A DNA stretch of 64,000 nt from assembly GCA_903945495.1 (NCBI GenBank), contig CAJAVU010000070.1, positions 41,681 to 105,680 of the forward strand, written 5' to 3'. Positions 35,698 through 46,627 of the stretch are shown here, piece after piece. This DNA is from an uncultured Flavobacteriales bacterium (GTDB taxonomy: Bacteria; Bacteroidota; Bacteroidia; Flavobacteriales_D; Crocinitomicaceae). The position numbers were made by a program, and so were the translations under genes. Below the pieces are notes generated by a model that was not told the origin of the DNA, did not search any database, and saw only the letters and a list, made by a program, of their open reading frames with translations. Position 1 is the first letter of the stretch; each line of letters starts with the position of its first letter.

Positions 35698-36153
35698 GTG
35701 GATACATTAAGTTACAGAACCGTTTCCGGCAACAAGGAGACCGCTAATAAAAAGTGGCTTGTTGTGGATGCTGAAGGCCAAACTGTTGGTCGTTTAGCGA
35801 GTAAGGTGGCGAAAATCATTCGTGGTAAACACAAAACGAATTTCACCCCTCATGCAGATTGCGGCGATAACGTAATTGTTATCAATGCAGAGAAAATTGC
35901 TTTCTCAGGAACAAAACTAATCAACAAGGAGTATGTGCGTTACACTGGATACCCAGGTGGTCAACGTTTCACTTCTGCTCAGGACATGTTGAGAAAACAC
36001 CCAGAGCGCTTAATCGAAAAAGCTGTTAAAGGGATGTTGCCAAAAAACAAGTTGGGAAGAAACCTATTTACAAACTTGAAAGTTTATGTAGGTCCAAACC
36101 ACAACCAAGAGGCACAAAAACCTGAAGCATTTAATCTTGATTCATTCAAATAA
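35698..36153 (+). CDS. rplM: 50S ribosomal protein L13, GTG start
   Basis: 151 residues from GTG 35698, which yields the usual Bacteroidota start MDTLSYRT; an in-frame TTG 27 bp upstream is not supported by family N-termini. Family features include [53 protein letters not shown] and [13 protein letters not shown]13 is an early assembly protein of the large subunit. It is followed by rpsI after 5 bp, the conserved pair. Confidence 0.97.
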   Translation: MDTLSYRTVSGNKETANKKWLVVDAEGQTVGRLASKVAKIIRGKHKTNFTPHADCGDNVIVINAEKIAFSGTKLINKEYVRYTGYPGGQRFTSAQDMLRKHPERLIEKAVKGMLPKNKLGRNLFTNLKVYVGPNHNQEAQKPEAFNLDSFK

Positions 36154-36158
36154 GAAGC

Positions 36159-36545
36159 ATGGAAATAGTTAACACATTAGGAAGAAGAAAAACTTCAGTT
36201 GCTCGTGTATACCTTTCAGAGGGTACGGGTAAAGTGATCGTAAATAAGAAAGACTATAAAGAGGCTTTCCCAGTTGCAGTTCTTCAATCAAAAATCGAAC
36301 AACCGTTCGCAATTACTGACACAGTAGGAAAATACGACGTGAAAGTAAATGTATTCGGTGGTGGTATCAACGGACAAGCAGAAGCTATTCGTTTAGGTAT
36401 CTCTCGTGCATTGGTTGTAGTTGCTGAAGAGAACAAAACATTATTGAAAGCTGAGGGCTTGATGACACGTGATCCAAGAATGGTTGAGCGTAAGAAACCA
36501 GGTCAACCGAAAGCTCGTAAGAAATTCCAGTTCTCTAAACGTTAA
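36159..36545 (+). CDS. rpsI: 30S ribosomal protein S9
   Basis: 128 residues, typical length. It begins [15 protein letters not shown] and ends with the basic tail [17 protein letters not shown] that reaches the P-site t[22 protein letters not shown] is the family core. It is co-transcribed with rplM; the following spacer to rpsB carries structured RNA elements. Confidence 0.97.
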   Translation: MEIVNTLGRRKTSVARVYLSEGTGKVIVNKKDYKEAFPVAVLQSKIEQPFAITDTVGKYDVKVNVFGGGINGQAEAIRLGISRALVVVAEENKTLLKAEGLMTRDPRMVERKKPGQPKARKKFQFSKR

Positions 36546-36572
36546 AAAATTAGTTGGCGGTTGTTTAGTATC

Positions 36573-36617
36573 CAAACTGCTGAGTACTCTCCCGAAATGG
36601 TCGGGACCCTCGGTTTG
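36573..36617 (+). ncRNA. Candidate structured mRNA leader of rpsB
   Basis: Three stacked helices can form: CAAA/TTTG (36573/36614), CTGAG/CTCGG (36580-36584 with 36609-36613) and a perfect TCCCGA/TCGGGA (36590-36595 with 36601-36606) around loop AATGG. No T-run follows, so it is not a terminator. A binding site for S2 autoregulation is a reasonable guess, by analogy with rpsB leaders known in other bacteria. Confidence 0.5.
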
Positions 36618-36633
36618 TTGAGACTTAATTAAG

Positions 36634-36653
36634 CCTGCCTGTCGGCAGACAGG
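36634..36653. repeat. 20-bp extragenic palindrome between rpsI and rpsB
   Basis: CCTGCCTGTCGGCAGACAGG is a palindrome with G-T wobbles, much richer in G+C than its surroundings. I recall similar GC-rich palindromes scattered in Bacteroidota genomes. It lies 26 bp upstream of the rpsB start. Confidence 0.7.
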
Positions 36654-36679
36654 AATGTAAACAATTAAAAAAAATTAAA

Positions 36680-37447
36680 ATGTCAAAAGTTAGTTTCGAA
36701 AATTTATTAGAAGCAGGTGTACACTTCGGACACTTGAAAAGAAAATGGAACCCGGCAATGGCGCCGTATATCTTTGAAGAGAAAAAAGGTATCCACATTA
36801 TCGACCTTAATAAGACAATAGCACATCTTGACCAAGCTTGTGCGGCTATGAAGCAAATTGCAAAATCGGGTAAAAAAGTTCTTTTCGTTGCGACTAAAAA
36901 ACAAGCAAAAGAGATCGTTGCTCAAAAGGTAACAGAAGTAAACATGCCATATGTAACTGAGCGTTGGTCAGGTGGTATGTTGACAAACTTCCAAACAACT
37001 CGTAAATCTATCCGTAAAATGTCATCTATTGACAAAATGAAAACGGATGGTACTTGGGAGACATTGAACAAACGTGAGCGTTTATTCAAAACTCGTCAAC
37101 GTGAGAAATTGGAAAAAAACTTTGGTTCTATTGCTGATATGACTCGTCAACCAGCTGCTATCTTCTTAGTAGATATCTTGAAAGAGCACATCGCATTGAA
37201 CGAAGCAAAAAGATTGAACATCCCTACATTCGCAATGGTAGATACGAACTCAAACCCTAAATTGGTTGATTTCCCTATCCCTGCAAATGATGATGCTACA
37301 AAATCAATCACAATCATTTTAGATGCTATCTGTGGAGCAATCCGTGAAGGTTTAGAAGACCGCAAAACGACTAAAGGAGCTGATAAAGACGAAGCACCAG
37401 AAGCAGTTGTTGCAACAGAAGTAGCTACAGAAGAAAACAAAGATTAA
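36680..37447 (+). CDS. rpsB: 30S ribosomal protein S2
   Basis: 255 residues. Family landmarks are LLEAGVHFGHLKRKWNPAMAPYI, GKKVLFVATKKQAKEIV, RWSGGMLTNFQT and PTFAMVDTNSNP. An acidic Ala/Glu/Val-rich tail (EAPEAVVATEVATEENKD) extends past the common core, as in many Bacteroidota. tsf follows after 21 bp. Confidence 0.97.
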   Translation: MSKVSFENLLEAGVHFGHLKRKWNPAMAPYIFEEKKGIHIIDLNKTIAHLDQACAAMKQIAKSGKKVLFVATKKQAKEIVAQKVTEVNMPYVTERWSGGMLTNFQTTRKSIRKMSSIDKMKTDGTWETLNKRERLFKTRQREKLEKNFGSIADMTRQPAAIFLVDILKEHIALNEAKRLNIPTFAMVDTNSNPKLVDFPIPANDDATKSITIILDAICGAIREGLEDRKTTKGADKDEAPEAVVATEVATEENKD

Positions 37448-37468
37448 TAACACTAAAAAATTATTCCT

Positions 37469-38299
37469 ATGGCAATTACAGCTGCAGAAGTAAATAAATT
37501 ACGCCAACAAACAGGTGCAGGAATGATGGACTGCAAAAACGCGTTGGTTGAAGCAAATGGAGATTTCGAAGCTGCGATCGATATTTTGCGTAAAAAAGGT
37601 CAAAAAATCGCTGCTAAACGTGGTGAAAATGATGCAAGTGAAGGTTTAGTATTAGCGCAAGTTACTGCTGACGGAAAAACTGGTGTTGTTTTAGCGTTGA
37701 ACTGTGAAACTGACTTCGTTGCGAAAAATGACGGTTACATGAAATTAGTTCAATCATTCTTAGACATCGCGTTGGCAAAATTGCCAGCATCTGCTGAAGA
37801 GTTGAAAGCGTTGGCTTACGATGATAAATTAACAGTAGCAGATAAAATGACTGAGCAAATCGGTGTTATCGGTGAGAAATTAGATTTAGCTTCTTACGCT
37901 GTTGTTAACGCTGATAAAGTTGTTGCATACAATCACCCAGGAAACCAATTAGCTACTTTAGTAGGAGTTAATAGTTCTTCTGACGTTGCTGAAGATGCTG
38001 GAAGACAAGTTGCAATGCAAGTTGCTGCTATGAACCCAATCGCATTGAACAAAGACGGTGTTGATGCACGTACAATCGAGCGTGAAATCGAAGTTGGTAA
38101 AGATTTAGCTATCCAAGAAGGTAAACCAGCTGATATGGCTGAGAAAATCGCTCAAGGACGTTTGGCTAAATTCTTCAAAGAAAACACATTGTTAAGTCAA
38201 GAATTTATTCGTGACAACAAATTAACAGTTGAAGCGTTCTTAGAATCAACAGAAAAAGGTTTAACAGTTACTGAATTCAAACGTATCGCGTTGAGTTAA
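37469..38299 (+). CDS. tsf: Elongation factor Ts
   Basis: 276 residues. It starts ITAAEVNKLRQQTGAGMMDCKNAL (UBA-like domain) and has the EF-Tu contact motif NCETDFVAKN. It recycles EF-Tu from GDP to GTP form. The rpsB-tsf pair is co-transcribed and closed by a strong terminator. Confidence 0.97.
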   Translation: MAITAAEVNKLRQQTGAGMMDCKNALVEANGDFEAAIDILRKKGQKIAAKRGENDASEGLVLAQVTADGKTGVVLALNCETDFVAKNDGYMKLVQSFLDIALAKLPASAEELKALAYDDKLTVADKMTEQIGVIGEKLDLASYAVVNADKVVAYNHPGNQLATLVGVNSSSDVAEDAGRQVAMQVAAMNPIALNKDGVDARTIEREIEVGKDLAIQEGKPADMAEKIAQGRLAKFFKENTLLSQEFIRDNKLTVEAFLESTEKGLTVTEFKRIALS

Positions 38300-38318
38300 G
38301 AAACTTTTTAAATATTTT

Positions 38319-38350
38319 AAAGGCTATCAGATTCTGGTAGCCTTTTTTTT
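38319..38350 (+). terminator. Intrinsic terminator after tsf
   Basis: AAAGGCTA pairs with TAGCCTTT around an inner TCAG/CTGG region, followed by a run of T. It separates the ribosomal genes from pyrH-frr. Confidence 0.9.
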
Positions 38351-38395
38351 GATTCAATATTTCAATTTCAGCATTTAACTTTTCGGCAATTTGAG

Positions 38396-38403
38396 TATAT
38401 TTG
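38396..38403 (+). promoter_or_regulatory. -7 element of pyrH
   Basis: TATATTTG fits TAnnTTTG, 24 nt upstream of the ATG at 38428. An in-frame TTG at 38401 lies inside this element and so is not the start. Confidence 0.6.
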
Positions 38404-38427
38404 CGCAGTCCAAATAAAACCCAACAA

Positions 38428-39135
38428 ATGAAATACAATCGAATTCTTCTGAAATTAAGCGGTGAATCTCTAATGGGAGAAAAACAATTCGGTATCGATA
38501 ACAATCGATTGGCTGAATATGCGAAACAAATTAAAGAAGTGCACGATCAAGGTGTAGAAATTGCGATTGTTATTGGAGGTGGAAACATTTTTAGAGGCGT
38601 TCAAGCCGAAGAAGGTGGAATGGACCGCACGCATGGTGATTATATGGGAATGTTAGCGACCATGATCAACTCAATGGCTTTGCAAGCAGCACTAGAATCT
38701 GCAGGAATCAAAACACGTTTGCAATCTGCAATTGAAATGAAGGAAATCGCTGAACCGTATGTAAGAAGAAGAGCAGTTCGTCATTTAGAAAAAGGACGTG
38801 TTGTTATTTTTGGTGCTGGAACAGGAAATCCATTTTTCACAACAGATTCAGCAGCTTCATTGAGAGCAATTGAAATCAATGCCGATGTAATTTTAAAAGG
38901 TACACGTGTTGATGGAATTTATACAGCCGATCCATTTAAAGATGCAAGCGCAACAAAATTTGAATCAATTAGCTTTGATGATGTGTATGCAAAAGGATTG
39001 AACGTAATGGACATGACTGCATTTACTTTGTGTAAAGAAAATAATCTTCCAATTATTGTGTTTGATATGGACACACCAGGTAATTTGAAAAAATTATTGG
39101 ACGGTGAAAAAGTTGGAACAATCGTTAAAAACTAG
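38428..39135 (+). CDS. pyrH: UMP kinase
   Basis: 235 residues from ATG 38428 ([17 protein letters not shown]). Amino-acid-kinase fold with [11 protein letters not shown], the UMP site around [16 protein letters not shown] and [17 protein letters not shown]. It phosphorylates UMP to UDP. It has its own promoter element and is followed by frr after 31 bp, the usual arrangement. Confidence 0.96.
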   Translation: MKYNRILLKLSGESLMGEKQFGIDNNRLAEYAKQIKEVHDQGVEIAIVIGGGNIFRGVQAEEGGMDRTHGDYMGMLATMINSMALQAALESAGIKTRLQSAIEMKEIAEPYVRRRAVRHLEKGRVVIFGAGTGNPFFTTDSAASLRAIEINADVILKGTRVDGIYTADPFKDASATKFESISFDDVYAKGLNVMDMTAFTLCKENNLPIIVFDMDTPGNLKKLLDGEKVGTIVKN

Positions 39136-39166
39136 AATTGACTATAATTGAATAAAATCTAATAGT

Positions 39167-39730
39167 ATGATCGAGGATTTACAAATGATATATGACGAGT
39201 TTAAAGCTTCAAATCAAAAGTCTTTAACTCATTTAGATAGCGAACTTTTGAAAGTAAGAGCAGGTAAAGCGACACCTGCAATGTTGAATGGCGTAATGGT
39301 TGATTACTATGGTTCGCCAACACCAATTCAACAAGTAGCAAATGTTGGTACTGCAGATGCGCGTACAATCACAATTCAACCTTGGGAAAGAACAATGTTG
39401 AATGAAATTGCAAAAGGAATCATCAATTCAAATCTTGGATTTGCACCACAAAACAATGGTGAAATGTTGATTATTTCAGTTCCACCTTTAACAGAGGAAA
39501 GACGTAAAGAACTTGTTAAGAAGGCGAAAGCTGAGGCGGAACATGCAAAGGTTGCGGTTAGAAATAACCGAAAAGATGCCTTGGACATGGTGAAAGATCT
39601 GAAAACGGATGGACTTTCTGAAGACATGGCCAAAGATGCTGAAACTGAAATTCAGAATATCACGAATGCATTTATCAAAAAGGTGGACGAAGTGGTTGAC
39701 CAGAAAGAAAAAGAGATTATGACAATCTGA
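39167..39730 (+). CDS. frr: Ribosome recycling factor
   Basis: 187 residues. RRF landmarks are LLKVRAGKATPAMLNGVMVDYYG, ITIQPWERTMLNEIAKGI, PPLTEERRKELVKKAKAEAE and the C-terminal helix ending VDQKEKEIMTI. With EF-G it splits post-termination ribosomes. A terminator follows at once, shared with the convergent OmpA-type gene. Confidence 0.97.
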   Translation: MIEDLQMIYDEFKASNQKSLTHLDSELLKVRAGKATPAMLNGVMVDYYGSPTPIQQVANVGTADARTITIQPWERTMLNEIAKGIINSNLGFAPQNNGEMLIISVPPLTEERRKELVKKAKAEAEHAKVAVRNNRKDALDMVKDLKTDGLSEDMAKDAETEIQNITNAFIKKVDEVVDQKEKEIMTI

Positions 39731-39736
39731 TATATG

Positions 39737-39763
39737 AAAGGCGCTTTAAGGCGCCTTTTTTAT
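39737..39763 (+). terminator. Intrinsic terminator after frr
   Basis: AAAGGCGC and GCGCCTTT form a perfect 8-bp stem with loop TTTAAG, followed by a T-run. The T-run overlaps the stop codon of the convergent OmpA gene. Confidence 0.92.
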
Positions 39764-40941
39764 TTCACTACAATTTCTACTCGTCGATTTGCTTGTTCTT
39801 CTTCAGCAAGCTTTGCATTCGGATAAATGGGTTTCGTATTTCCATATCCAACGGCCGTCATCCGATCGCGAGAGATTCCTTGATCAATTAAATAGGCCAT
39901 TACTCGTTTTGCCCTAGCCTCTGATAATTTTTGTGCTCCTAATGAGTTGTCTCCAACTGCAAAAACATGCCCTTGAATTTCAATTTTAGTTCCTGCGTTT
40001 AATGCCATAAAATCCTTTAATCGGTTTAATTTACCTTCTGAACCGGGCATAAATTCACTTGTTCCTGCTTTAAATTCTATTTCCTCAAGTTGAATACTAG
40101 ACCCTTTTTTAACTGGTTGCATTTCAAGTATTATTTCTTGATCATTCGTTGCTATAACTTCAACTACTTTATCAAGAAAGAAATAACCTTCTGCATCACA
40201 TTTTATGCTGATTTTTGCAGATCTAGTAATATTCAGAATGATGTCACTTGCATTGTACAATGCTTTCAATTCTTTTGATCCTTCAATTGTTAAATTTGCT
40301 AAAATGGGTTCCTTTGTTTCACTGTCCCGAATTAATAAGGAGATACTTGGAGCAAATTCATCACTTCGGTCATCGATAATTTTTGATTCGTTAGAGGCGT
40401 AATCATCTACATTCGTTAATTTGTAATCAATTGATAATTCTAGTATTCCTTTTGATTTTTCACTTGTTGAAAATCCAATCAGTATTTTCTGATTTGCTGA
40501 AAGCGTCATTGGATATAAAAAACCATTTTTTACATTGATATCCAAGCCAACAGATGCTAAATCTTTTCCTTTGTAAATACGTTTTACTTCGGCAACACCT
40601 CTCGGTAATTCGCTGCAAATACTGTTTTCCATTTCCTCAAAAATGACCATTTGTAAATAGTCATTCGGTAAATTTGCATTCAACGATAACACACCATCAC
40701 TGGGAGCAATATAACTGATCCAGACAATATTTTTTTCAGAGAAATCTGTTAAGGATGGATAATTGCTTAATTCAGGTTTTTGTCCACCACTTGCCGTAAA
40801 TTGAACAGAATAATTACCAGATTTAAAGATGTTAACCGCTCCTTCACAATCAGCAATAGAATATGTTTCAATTTTCTTTACTTGAGAAAAAAGAGTAGCC
40901 GATATTAAAATGAATACAATTGTTAATCTTAAATTTACCAT
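39760..40941 (-). CDS. OmpA-family cell-envelope protein
   Basis: 393 residues from ATG 40941, giving signal peptide LRLTIVFILISATLFSQ. A promoter-like TACATTTG lies just upstream, so longer starts are unlikely. Residues up to about 270 form beta-rich domains; the last 110 are the OmpA peptidoglycan-binding domain with EIEFKAGTSEFMPGSEGKL, IEIQGHVFAVGDN, LSEARAKRVMAYL and NRRVEIVVK. It would link the outer membrane to the cell wall. The target of the N-terminal region is unknown. Confidence 0.87.
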   Translation of the reverse strand: MVNLRLTIVFILISATLFSQVKKIETYSIADCEGAVNIFKSGNYSVQFTASGGQKPELSNYPSLTDFSEKNIVWISYIAPSDGVLSLNANLPNDYLQMVIFEEMENSICSELPRGVAEVKRIYKGKDLASVGLDINVKNGFLYPMTLSANQKILIGFSTSEKSKGILELSIDYKLTNVDDYASNESKIIDDRSDEFAPSISLLIRDSETKEPILANLTIEGSKELKALYNASDIILNITRSAKISIKCDAEGYFFLDKVVEVIATNDQEIILEMQPVKKGSSIQLEEIEFKAGTSEFMPGSEGKLNRLKDFMALNAGTKIEIQGHVFAVGDNSLGAQKLSEARAKRVMAYLIDQGISRDRMTAVGYGNTKPIYPNAKLAEEEQANRRVEIVVK

Positions 40942-40953
40942 CTGTGAACAAAT

Positions 40954-40982
40954 CAAATGTACCAAAGATTTTCATTTACAAA
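40954..40982 (-). promoter_or_regulatory. Promoter of the OmpA-family gene
   Basis: On the minus strand TTTG (plus-strand CAAA 40979-40982) and TACATTTG (40961-40954) are 17 nt apart. The -7 element ends 12 nt before the ATG. Confidence 0.55.
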
Positions 40983-41014
40983 AAATAATAATGCGTTAAA
41001 AAATTGATAAACTG

Positions 41015-41380
41015 ATGGATACACTCTATAATCGTATAGGATCTGACAATTTGAAGCAACTTATCGACGCTTTTTATGAATTGGTGTTCGCTAATGAAAA
41101 AATCGGGCCATTATTTCTGAATGATAAAGAGGAAATTAAAGAAAAGCAATTTTTGTTCTTAACCCAATTTTTGGGAGGTCCTGGTGTTTATTCTGAGCGC
41201 TTTGGTCATCCCAAAATGCGTGCAAGACATCTTCCTCATAAAATCACACTAGATGCAAAGGAAGAGTGGCTAAGATGTATGCGAATGGCTATTGATACTT
41301 TAGACCAATTAGATGACACGTTGAAAGTTGAATTGTATTTGTGTTTCCCACAAGTGGCTCAGCATATGGTGAATTCGTAA
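41015..41380 (+). CDS. Group 2 truncated haemoglobin
   Basis: 121 residues, the size of a 2/2 globin. The proximal haem ligand is His72 in MRARHLPHKI, and the group 2 Trp at G8 is in KEEWLRCM (about residue 85). FLGGPGVYSERFGHP is the usual loop before the F helix. It binds O2 or NO; roles in NO detoxification or redox chemistry are known for the family. It is divergent from the OmpA gene and ends 1 bp from the convergent DUF4403 gene. Confidence 0.92.
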   Translation: MDTLYNRIGSDNLKQLIDAFYELVFANEKIGPLFLNDKEEIKEKQFLFLTQFLGGPGVYSERFGHPKMRARHLPHKITLDAKEEWLRCMRMAIDTLDQLDDTLKVELYLCFPQVAQHMVNS

Positions 41381-42766
41381 TTACATTGAAAGCTTTAAAT
41401 CACCTGTTGTGTTAATGCGAATAATCAATTGGTTTAATTGAGGATAAATGCCAACAAGTTTCAAGTCTTTGACTTTACCATTCAGTTTCACTCCTTCTGT
41501 TAACTCACGATTCATTTCTTTTTGAACCATACTTTTCATTTCATCCAAATGAGGTGTCAAATCGAAGATGGCATACTCACGCATCATATTGGTGATTTTT
41601 GAATTGAACATCCATTTAGCCGATTTCAACAAAGCGTCTTTCGTTTTTAAATCAAAGGTTAAATCTGGGAAGTAGATTTTTTGAGCTGTTGAATCAAAAA
41701 CAGGCGTCCCGACTAAATAAATAGTTCCTCTACGTTTTCCTTGAAAATCTACTTTTAAATTCAATTGTTTATTTGCTGCTCCTTGAATTTCAATTCCCGT
41801 AAAAATCACTTCATTGTTCTTAATCGTAACACTTTTCCCTTTTAATTCACTAGTCAAAATTGAGCTCAAGGAATCATATCCAGCCACAATGTCTACATCG
41901 ATATTGAATCCTTTGTGCGTTTTGTGTTCACTTAAATTCGGGAGTTTCGGTACAACCATTTCTGGTTTATGCGTGCTGATTTGTGGCGTGAACGTTAAAC
42001 TCAAATCAACATAAGCCACTTTTTTATCAAAACGAACATCACTCAACGAAACCGCTTTTGGATAAGCAGTAAAATAACCGTATTTTCCAAGGGATGTTGG
42101 ACTAGCTAACATTTTCCATACTTCTTCAATGTCTGATCGAATGTTGATTGAAGCAATTTGTTCATCAATAACTTTTTCAAGATCATTCAAAACAGTCGTC
42201 ACTTCTTTTCTGAGTTTATCGGTTGCGTTATAATTGAATACGGTTATCTCACATGGATCAATCGTTTGGAATTTTGTTAATTGAGTCGAAGTCTTGAATT
42301 TAAAATCAGGTGATATTTTAAATCGTGTGGTGTACGCAACAGAAACACGTCGCATCGGCTCTCCAACACCACAACTGGCATAAATACGCGGAATAACGCA
42401 GCTTCCTTTTGAATCAAATAGGGTGGTGCAATCTGGGCAATAATTCAAATACAATAAGTATTTCCCGTCAACATCATAGGATAAATATTCTCCTTTTCCG
42501 TCAAATTGAATGGGCTCACGTGTGAATTTATAGGAATAACTTACTCCTTCACAGTTTTCCTCTTTGCCAGTAAATGTTTTTGGCAAAGATTTCTCCGTAA
42601 GTGTTAAATAGGGTTGAAGATCAATTTTGATTGGCAAACTTAAGGTTGACTCCCGATGACTAATTTCAGGAACTTCTTCCAATTGTGTCTCGGGAACAAC
42701 AGGTTCAATTGTCTTACAACTGAATAAAATTGAAATTAAACTGAAAAGAAAAATGAGTTGTTTCAT
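41381..42766 (-). CDS. DUF4403-family lipoprotein
   Basis: 461 residues with a lipoprotein signal (SILFSCK). The family pattern is seen in STLSLPIKIDLQPYL near the N-terminus, a middle part with paired Cys (NYCPDCTTLFD), and a C-terminal beta-rich region ending INTTGDLKLSM. Function is unknown; DUF4403 proteins are envelope proteins of Bacteroidota and some Proteobacteria. The start overlaps the stop of a small exported-protein gene by 4 bp, so the two are co-translated. Confidence 0.85.
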   Translation of the reverse strand: MKQLIFLFSLISILFSCKTIEPVVPETQLEEVPEISHRESTLSLPIKIDLQPYLTLTEKSLPKTFTGKEENCEGVSYSYKFTREPIQFDGKGEYLSYDVDGKYLLYLNYCPDCTTLFDSKGSCVIPRIYASCGVGEPMRRVSVAYTTRFKISPDFKFKTSTQLTKFQTIDPCEITVFNYNATDKLRKEVTTVLNDLEKVIDEQIASINIRSDIEEVWKMLASPTSLGKYGYFTAYPKAVSLSDVRFDKKVAYVDLSLTFTPQISTHKPEMVVPKLPNLSEHKTHKGFNIDVDIVAGYDSLSSILTSELKGKSVTIKNNEVIFTGIEIQGAANKQLNLKVDFQGKRRGTIYLVGTPVFDSTAQKIYFPDLTFDLKTKDALLKSAKWMFNSKITNMMREYAIFDLTPHLDEMKSMVQKEMNRELTEGVKLNGKVKDLKLVGIYPQLNQLIIRINTTGDLKLSM

Positions 42767-43308
42767 TCAATGCGTTTTAGATAAACCTTTTGGTTGTAAT
42801 TCGGTTTGAAACTAGTGACTTTATAGGTTTCATTGTCATCTCCCTCTGGGATTGAAGATGCTATTGTTGTTGGATAAAACAAATTTCCACCAAACATTTC
42901 AAAGCGAATCACATCATTTTCCAAGGACATGCTACAGGTATGAATTGTTCCAAGTACTTCAAATAACGAGAAAAAGGTGTTGTTAAAATACGTCATGTCA
43001 ATGATAATACCATCCAATTCGTCCAATTTAAAATTATTGAGAAGTGAGTCTGCCGGTTGAATAATGCGATAATCCTTGATCATTTCACCGTATTTCTCGC
43101 TTTTGTAACACATTCTATAAGTCCAAACGGAATCTTTTGTTACTTCCTTAAATTCAAACTCAACAGCCACTTCGTCGTTCATGCCAGTTGTACTAGTTAC
43201 GTGCATGATTCCAGCATATTTTCCTATCCAGAAATTCGGATTAAAATCTTGCGCTGCACCAATAAACGTGGAAAGAACAACTAAGAAAGAAAGTAGAATT
43301 TGTTTCAT
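42763..43308 (-). CDS. Hypothetical exported protein upstream of DUF4403
   Basis: 181 residues, signal peptide LLSFLVVLSTFIGAAQ, then a probable beta-barrel or lipocalin-like fold (alternating aromatic strands such as FNPNFWIGKYAGIMHV and ENDVIRFEMFGGNLF). No family is recognised. Its stop codon overlaps the ATG of the DUF4403 gene. It starts 17 bp after the icd terminator. Confidence 0.72.
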   Translation of the reverse strand: MKQILLSFLVVLSTFIGAAQDFNPNFWIGKYAGIMHVTSTTGMNDEVAVEFEFKEVTKDSVWTYRMCYKSEKYGEMIKDYRIIQPADSLLNNFKLDELDGIIIDMTYFNNTFFSLFEVLGTIHTCSMSLENDVIRFEMFGGNLFYPTTIASSIPEGDDNETYKVTSFKPNYNQKVYLKRIE

Positions 43309-43324
43309 GAACGAATCTTTTTGA

Positions 43325-43360
43325 CATGAAAAAGGGCTCTACAGTGTAAAGCCCTTTTTG
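43325..43360 (-). terminator. Intrinsic terminator after icd
   Basis: AAAAAGGGCT pairs with AGCCCTTTTT around a 10-nt loop, 15 bp beyond the icd stop codon on the minus strand. Confidence 0.88.
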
Positions 43361-43374
43361 TATTTAAGTATGTT

Positions 43375-45708
<2,334 letters not shown>

Positions 45709-45714
45709 TTACAC

Positions 45715-46299
45715 TTAATCGACTTTTTTTGTTGTTAAAAAAGCGATCATTTTCTCGAGGGCGCGTGCTCGGTGACTCATTTTGTTTTTTTCATCTAAGC
45801 TCATCTCAGCGAATGTTTTACCGCAATTTTCAGGTTCAAATATCGGATCATAACCAAATCCTTCATCACCTGATTTTTCTGTGCGCATTGTTCCTTTTAC
45901 AATACCTTCGAACAAATGCATTTCACCTTCCCAATACAAAGCAATTGCTGTGCGAAATTGTGCATTTCTGTTTTCGATTCCATTCAGTTTTTCTAGTACC
46001 AAATCCATGTTTTGATTTGAATCACGTTGCTCTCCCGCATAGCGAGCAGAAATTACACCAGGTTCACCATTCAAGGCCTCAACTTCCAAACCTGTATCAT
46101 CTGCAAAAACATTCAAATTGAATTGATTGACAATGTATTCCGCTTTTTGTATGGCGTTTCCTTCCAATGTTGGAGCTGTTTCTGGGATGTCTTCAAAACA
46201 TTGTAAATCGTCTAGTGTGACAATGGTAATTCCTTCTGGAACAAGTGCCTGAATTTCTTTTGCTTTGTTGTGATTGTGTGTCGCGAAAACAAGTTTCAT
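45715..46299 (-). CDS. rdgB: XTP/dITP diphosphatase (RdgB/HAM1)
   Basis: 194 residues. It begins KLVFATHNHNKAKEIQ and has FADDTGLEVEALNGEPGVISARYAG, GFGYDPIFEPE and SHRARALEKM. It hydrolyses non-canonical purine triphosphates to keep them out of DNA and RNA. It lies upstream of icd on the same strand; the link is positional only. Confidence 0.95.
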   Translation of the reverse strand: MKLVFATHNHNKAKEIQALVPEGITIVTLDDLQCFEDIPETAPTLEGNAIQKAEYIVNQFNLNVFADDTGLEVEALNGEPGVISARYAGEQRDSNQNMDLVLEKLNGIENRNAQFRTAIALYWEGEMHLFEGIVKGTMRTEKSGDEGFGYDPIFEPENCGKTFAEMSLDEKNKMSHRARALEKMIAFLTTKKVD

Positions 46300-46400
46300 G
46301 GTTGTCGTTTTTTAGAAGGTAAATTTAATTGTAAAAAAGAGATTTTCTGCTTTTTTCAACGCAGAGTTTTGAGAGATGGCTTAGCGCGCGGAGATTTTAA

Positions 46401-46567
46401 AGTTAACCACTAGGTTCACAAAGAGAAGAAGAAAGCATCATGTACTTTTAAGTCACAATGTTGTCATGGTAATGAACAGAATCGTTTATCATCAACTTGT
46501 TGATGCTTTAACTTAGTGACAAAACAGCCAGTACTTCAACTTGTGGACTTAGTGTCCTTGTGGTGAA
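46401..46567. repeat. Degenerate inverted repeats in the 328-bp spacer upstream of rdgB
   Basis: The spacer 46300-46627 has no credible gene. It holds ACCACTAGGTTCACAAAG near 46401, whose degenerate inverse CTTAGTGTCCTTGTGGT lies near 46549. Between them is a perfect 7-bp hairpin CATCAAC-tt-GTTGATG (46490-46505). The outer arms resemble dispersed ACCACAAAGG-type sequences I recall from other genomes. Confidence 0.5.
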
Positions 46568-46627
46568 AGTGTTATTTTTCTATTTGCCTTTGCGTTTTAA
46601 AAATCATCAATTAGATGTTACAGAATT

